Shown here piece by piece: positions 61,532 to 64,000 of a DNA stretch of 64,000 nt. The stretch is taken from the NCBI GenBank assembly GCA_003155135.1, contig PMFN01000013.1:124001-188000 (forward strand), in the 5' to 3' direction. Source of the DNA: Acidimicrobiaceae bacterium (GTDB lineage: Bacteria; Actinomycetota; Acidimicrobiia; Acidimicrobiales; RAAP-2). The position numbers and the translations under genes were made by a program. The notes beneath the pieces are model-generated. The model had not been told where the DNA came from. It saw only the letters and a list, made by a program, of their open reading frames with translations, and made no database searches. Each line of letters starts with the position of its first letter. Position 1 is the first letter of the stretch.

Positions 61532-61789
61532 GGTGTTCCTCCTTTCGTCCTGTTCGTGTGCGTCTGTCGCGGCCGGCCCTTCCGGCCTGCGAAAAGGGCG
61601 CGTCGGATTGAGGCTTTATTGTTGGAAAGAAATGAATCCCCGAAGCATCTATACAGATGCAATCGGGTGAGTTTCCTGCTCTGATACCGCCCGATGGCGA
61701 CGAACCGCTCGGCGACGGCGCTGTGGTGCTGCCCCCCGGTTGGCGAGGCGCGGGCTCCGGGAGTGCTTACGACGTCGGGGTGATCGGAC
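61532..61789. other. AT-rich promoter region with inverted repeat, no gene
   Basis: Contains the hairpin 61571-61587, the AT-rich stretch around 61610-61660 and the inverted repeat GCATCT-N4-AGATGC (61645-61660), a possible operator for the 79-residue gene. A plus-strand frame of 62 codons (61657-61845) has no ribosome site and runs into the terminator of the opposite strand, so I do not call it a gene. Confidence 0.45.
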
Positions 61790-61823
61790 AAAAAAGGAGC
61801 CGCTTCCCTTCGGAAGCGGCTCC
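61790..61823 (-). terminator. Strong Rho-independent terminator of the 52-residue gene
   Basis: Stem GGAGCCGCTTCC / GGAAGCGGCTCC, 12 bp without mismatch, 4-nt loop, followed on the minus strand by six consecutive U. It is the only textbook intrinsic terminator in the window and begins 33 bp after the stop of the gene at 61856-62014. Confidence 0.92.
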
Positions 61824-61855
61824 TTCGACGGTCTGGGGACCTTGAAAAGTCCTGC

Positions 61856-62014
61856 TCAAACCGTCTTGGAAGCCCCCTCCGTCGCCAGAGCCTTGGCCGA
61901 ATTGACCGGCATCGCCGGGCAGCGGGCGCTGCCCAGGGCGAAACCGAGGTCTCGCCCTACGGCGATGGTGGCGATACGGGTCTGCTCCGAACTCCGGTTG
62001 TGCACTGCGTCCAT
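61856..62014 (-). CDS. 52-residue protein of unknown function, strongly flanked by expression signals
   Basis: Starts MDAVHNRSSEQTRIATIAV, then RDLGFALGSARCPAMPVNSA and a small-residue tail. One cysteine, no transmembrane helix, no known domain that I recognise. A near-perfect Shine-Dalgarno (aaaggaggt) lies 6-7 bp before the ATG, and an ideal terminator follows, so it is almost certainly an independent, well-expressed gene. Upstream lie a perfect palindrome TTCACGTGAA (62054-62063) and TAAGGT as possible -10. It may be a peptide signal, toxin, small regulator or RiPP precursor; no maturation enzyme is adjacent, which argues against the last. Confidence 0.68.
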   Translation of the reverse strand: MDAVHNRSSEQTRIATIAVGRDLGFALGSARCPAMPVNSAKALATEGASKTV

Positions 62015-62053
62015 TTCGCCACCTCCTTTCGGCTGTGGGCACACCTTACACGA

Positions 62054-62063
62054 TTCACGTGAA
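62054..62063. promoter_or_regulatory. Palindrome TTCACGTGAA upstream of the 52-residue gene
   Basis: Perfect 10-bp palindrome in an AT-rich patch 40 bp before the ATG at 62014, with TAAGGT (minus strand) nearby as a -10 candidate. Possibly an operator. Confidence 0.35.
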
Positions 62064-62182
62064 AATGGAAGAGGGCAATCTGCCTTTTTTGAATCTATGA
62101 ATTGCACGCATAGCCGTTCCTCAAGTGCCAACCACTGCTTGGCCGGCGCACGGGACGCGCCCGCCGCGGCGAGACTGTGTGC

Positions 62183-63133
62183 ATGCGCACCGTCACCTTG
62201 CCCGACGCCGACACGCTCTCGGCGGCCGGGGAGGTCGTGCGGCGCTTCCTTTCGCCGACGCCGATCACGCCCGCCTCGGGCCTCGGCGCCGACATCGTCT
62301 TCAAGCTCGAGACCCTCCAGCCGACCGGTTCGTTCAAGGTCCGCGGCGGGCTGGCGGCGGTCGCTGCGGCCCAGCGTGACGAACCAGGCGTGCCGATGGT
62401 GGCGGCCTCGGCCGGCAATCACGGTCTCGGTGTGGCTTTCGCCGCCGACCGGCTCGGCGTCGAGGCGACCGTGGTCGTCGCCGAGACGGCCTCACCTGCC
62501 AAGGTCCGCGCCCTCGAGCAGTTTTCGGTGCGGCTCGTGCGGTTCGGGCGCAGCTACGACGAGGCCGAGGCCCGGGCCCTCGAGCTCGCGGCGGCCGGGG
62601 GGCGGTTTTTGTCCCCCTACAACGACCCCGATGTCGTGGCGGGCCAGGCGTCGCTCGGCGAGGAGCTCGCCAGCCAGGTCCCGAACCTGGCGACCGTCAT
62701 CCTCCCGGTCGGCGGAGGCGGCCTCATCTCGGGGGTGTCCCTGGCCTTGGCGACGCGCGGCGTGCGGATCGTGGGGGTCGAGCCCGAACGATCGAACGCC
62801 ATGACTGCGGCGTTCCGTGCCGACGGCACGCCGGTGGTGCTCGAGTCCACGATGGCCGACGGCCTGGCCGGCTCCATCGAGGAGGGCTCGATCACCGTCG
62901 ACCTGGTGCGGCGCCATGTCGACGACATGGCCACGGTGAGCGAGGCGGAGATGGCCGACGCCATGCGGGTGCTCGCCTTCGACCACGGCCTGGTGGTGGA
63001 GGCATCGGGGTCGGTCGGCGTCGCCGCCCTCCGGGCCGGTCGCATCAAGCCCGACCAGGGGGGCACCACCGTGGTGGTGCTGACGGGTCGCAACATCGCG
63101 CCGGACCTCCTGGTGCGGGTCCTCGGGGGCTGA
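62183..63133 (+). CDS. Serine/threonine dehydratase-type PLP enzyme
   Basis: 316 residues, fold type II. PLP lysine in LQPTGSFKVRGG, ASAGNHGLGVAFAA, phosphate loop PVGGGGLISG, and EASGSVGVAAL with the serine that contacts the pyridine nitrogen. No C-terminal ACT domain, so it is a catabolic or racemase-like threonine/serine dehydratase. ATG at 62183 has GAGACT 6 bp upstream and no ribosome site. It ends 2 bp before the next gene, and they form an operon. Confidence 0.9.
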   Translation: MRTVTLPDADTLSAAGEVVRRFLSPTPITPASGLGADIVFKLETLQPTGSFKVRGGLAAVAAAQRDEPGVPMVAASAGNHGLGVAFAADRLGVEATVVVAETASPAKVRALEQFSVRLVRFGRSYDEAEARALELAAAGGRFLSPYNDPDVVAGQASLGEELASQVPNLATVILPVGGGGLISGVSLALATRGVRIVGVEPERSNAMTAAFRADGTPVVLESTMADGLAGSIEEGSITVDLVRRHVDDMATVSEAEMADAMRVLAFDHGLVVEASGSVGVAALRAGRIKPDQGGTTVVVLTGRNIAPDLLVRVLGG

Positions 63134-63135
63134 GC

Positions 63136-63954
63136 ATGCCCTCGGTCGACCTCGACGGCATCACCATCAGCTACGACGTCGAAGGGTCAGGGCCGGCGGT
63201 GCTGCTCGTGCCGGGGCTCGGGGAGCCGGCCGCCGCATTGCAGTTCACGCTGGCGCCTCCACTCGTGGCAGCTGGTTATCAGGCGGTGACCATGGACAAC
63301 CGTGGTGTGGCGCCGAGCTCCTCACCTCCGGCCCCCTACCGGATCGCCGACATGGCGGCCGACGTTCTCGGCGTCCTCGATGCGCTGGGTCTCGAGCGGG
63401 CCGTCGTGGCCGGGCACTCGCTCGGCGGTTGGATTGCCGAGACGCTGGCGGTGACCCATGCCGAGCGCCTGCGGGGGGCGGTCCTCATGGGCAGCGCCAA
63501 CGAGTCGACGTCGTACGAGAGGGCGAGCCTCGCGCTGGCTCGGGAGATCGCGGCGAGCGGTCTCGAACTGCCGGCTGCGTACTCGGCGATCGAGACGCTG
63601 CACTACCTGCCCCAGCGCCAACTCGGCGATGACGATGTGGTCGACTTCTGGCTCGAGCTGCTGAACGGCGCCGAATGGGCGAACCCGGGCAAGCTCGGCC
63701 AGCTGGATGCCGCCCTCGAGTGGGTCGGCGCCTCCTCTCGACGGGCGCAGTGGGAGACCATTGCCGTGCCGTGCCTAGTGCTCGCCTTCGAGTTCGACAT
63801 CGACTCGCCTCCCGGGCGCGCCGCCGAGGCGGCGGCGGCCATGCCCGGCGCGCGGTTCGTCTGCCTCGAGGGGGCGGGGCACCTCGGTCCGCTCACCCAC
63901 ACCGCCGAGGTCGCCGACCTGCTGGTCGGGTTCTTGTCCTCGCTTGCGCCCTGA
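63136..63954 (+). CDS. Alpha/beta hydrolase
   Basis: 272 residues. LLVPGLGEPAAALQ oxyanion region, VTMDNRGVAPSS, nucleophile elbow AGHSLGGWIAE, acid in LAFEFDIDSPPG and histidine in EGAGHLGPL. Resembles the 3-oxoadipate enol-lactonase/haloperoxidase group, with unknown substrate. Coupled to the dehydratase gene 2 bp upstream. Confidence 0.9.
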   Translation: MPSVDLDGITISYDVEGSGPAVLLVPGLGEPAAALQFTLAPPLVAAGYQAVTMDNRGVAPSSSPPAPYRIADMAADVLGVLDALGLERAVVAGHSLGGWIAETLAVTHAERLRGAVLMGSANESTSYERASLALAREIAASGLELPAAYSAIETLHYLPQRQLGDDDVVDFWLELLNGAEWANPGKLGQLDAALEWVGASSRRAQWETIAVPCLVLAFEFDIDSPPGRAAEAAAAMPGARFVCLEGAGHLGPLTHTAEVADLLVGFLSSLAP

Positions 63955-64000
63955 CTACCAGTCCGCCCAGCCGGTCGGCGTCACCGAGCCGGTCATGAGC
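63955..64000 (-). CDS. C-terminal end of a gene that enters from the right edge (tentative)
   Basis: Minus strand reads LMTGSVTPTGWADW then TAG at 63957-63955, beginning right at the stop of the hydrolase gene. The codons look typical of this genome but 15 codons are too few to identify it. Confidence 0.4.
   Translation of the reverse strand, partial: LMTGSVTPTGWADW

Noticed and set aside
61657..61845. 62-codon plus-strand frame starting in the inverted repeat at 61645-61660
   Set aside because: No ribosome site or fitting -10, and it runs into the stem of the opposite-strand terminator.
61856..62014. 52-residue gene as a RiPP precursor
   Set aside because: No leader/core pattern that I recognise and no radical SAM, YcaO, cyclase or lanthionine synthase gene in the window; kept as unknown.
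1..64000. CRISPR arrays, insertion sequences, integrases, tRNA or rRNA genes
   Set aside because: None seen. No direct repeats of CRISPR size, no transposase-like proteins and no recognisable tRNA cloverleaf while reading both strands; a covariance-model tRNA scan was not possible.

Overview
The window is a very GC-rich stretch of actinobacterial chromosome. The evidence for this is a mycothiol-dependent formaldehyde dehydrogenase (mscR), a mycothiol-dependent maleylpyruvate isomerase homologue, F420-type flavoenzymes (LLM-class and Ddn-class), a homodimeric AceE, many GTG starts, and promoters that place a -10 hexamer exactly 6 bp before the start codon (leaderless mRNAs). The abundance of acyl-CoA ligases, thiolase, MaoC, AcuI and fused IcmF fits an Acidimicrobiia-like heterotroph. 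That taxon is my inference; I saw no rRNA, tRNA, insertion sequence, prophage or CRISPR array to anchor it.

Layout. 1-11.5 kb: acyl-CoA catabolism (acyl-CoA dehydrogenase, LLM oxidoreductase, thiolase, FadD3-like ligase with divergent MarR, fused isobutyryl-CoA mutase IcmF, second ligase). A lower-GC patch with a DMT transporter lies at 3.0-4.4 kb. 11.5-24.9 kb: phosphonate monoester hydrolase-type sulfatase, second DMT transporter, TrpB2, mscR, AcuI, third ligase, P450, M19 dipeptidase, ArsR-SRPBCC regulator. 24.9-34.5 kb: redox and export block (UBP zinc finger plus cNMP-sensing TrxR-like flavoprotein, catalase, MarR with a heterodimeric ABC exporter, a decayed nucleotidyltransferase fragment). 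35-41.2 kb: nucleobase salvage island (upp, yeast-type cytosine deaminase, a purine/orotate-type phosphoribosyltransferase, a GNAT-AAA fusion, an NCS1 permease with a long structured leader, adenosine deaminase). 41.3-50 kb: 6-phosphogluconate dehydrogenase, a DrrAB/NodIJ-type ABC-2 exporter, msrB-msrA behind a SigR/SigH-type promoter, AceE. 49.7-64 kb: gentisate-type pair (FAH hydrolase plus mycothiol isomerase), methyltransferase, TetR-MFS exporter, two SDRs, Ddn enzyme, anti-sigma-type ATPase, 3-hydroxyisobutyrate dehydrogenase, CadD-like transporter, acetyltransferases, three small uncharacterised genes, Ser/Thr dehydratase and an alpha/beta hydrolase.

Working together: ligases activate carboxylic acids, the dehydrogenase, MaoC and thiolase proteins shorten them, and IcmF and the 3-hydroxyisobutyrate dehydrogenase handle branched C4 units. 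The salvage island could import cytosine or purines, deaminate them and convert the bases to nucleotides. Regulators at 6155, 23465, 34160 and 54010 all appear leaderless, and three of them carry an inverted repeat on their own promoter.

The observations most worth following are the bistable-looking leader before the NCS1 permease (39865-39930, promoter at 40074-40102), the fixed 6-bp leaderless promoter architecture, the GNAT-AAA fusion inside the salvage island, the cNMP-TrxR-like protein that has lost its redox cysteines, and a 52-residue gene with its own strong ribosome site and a near-ideal terminator (61790-62014).
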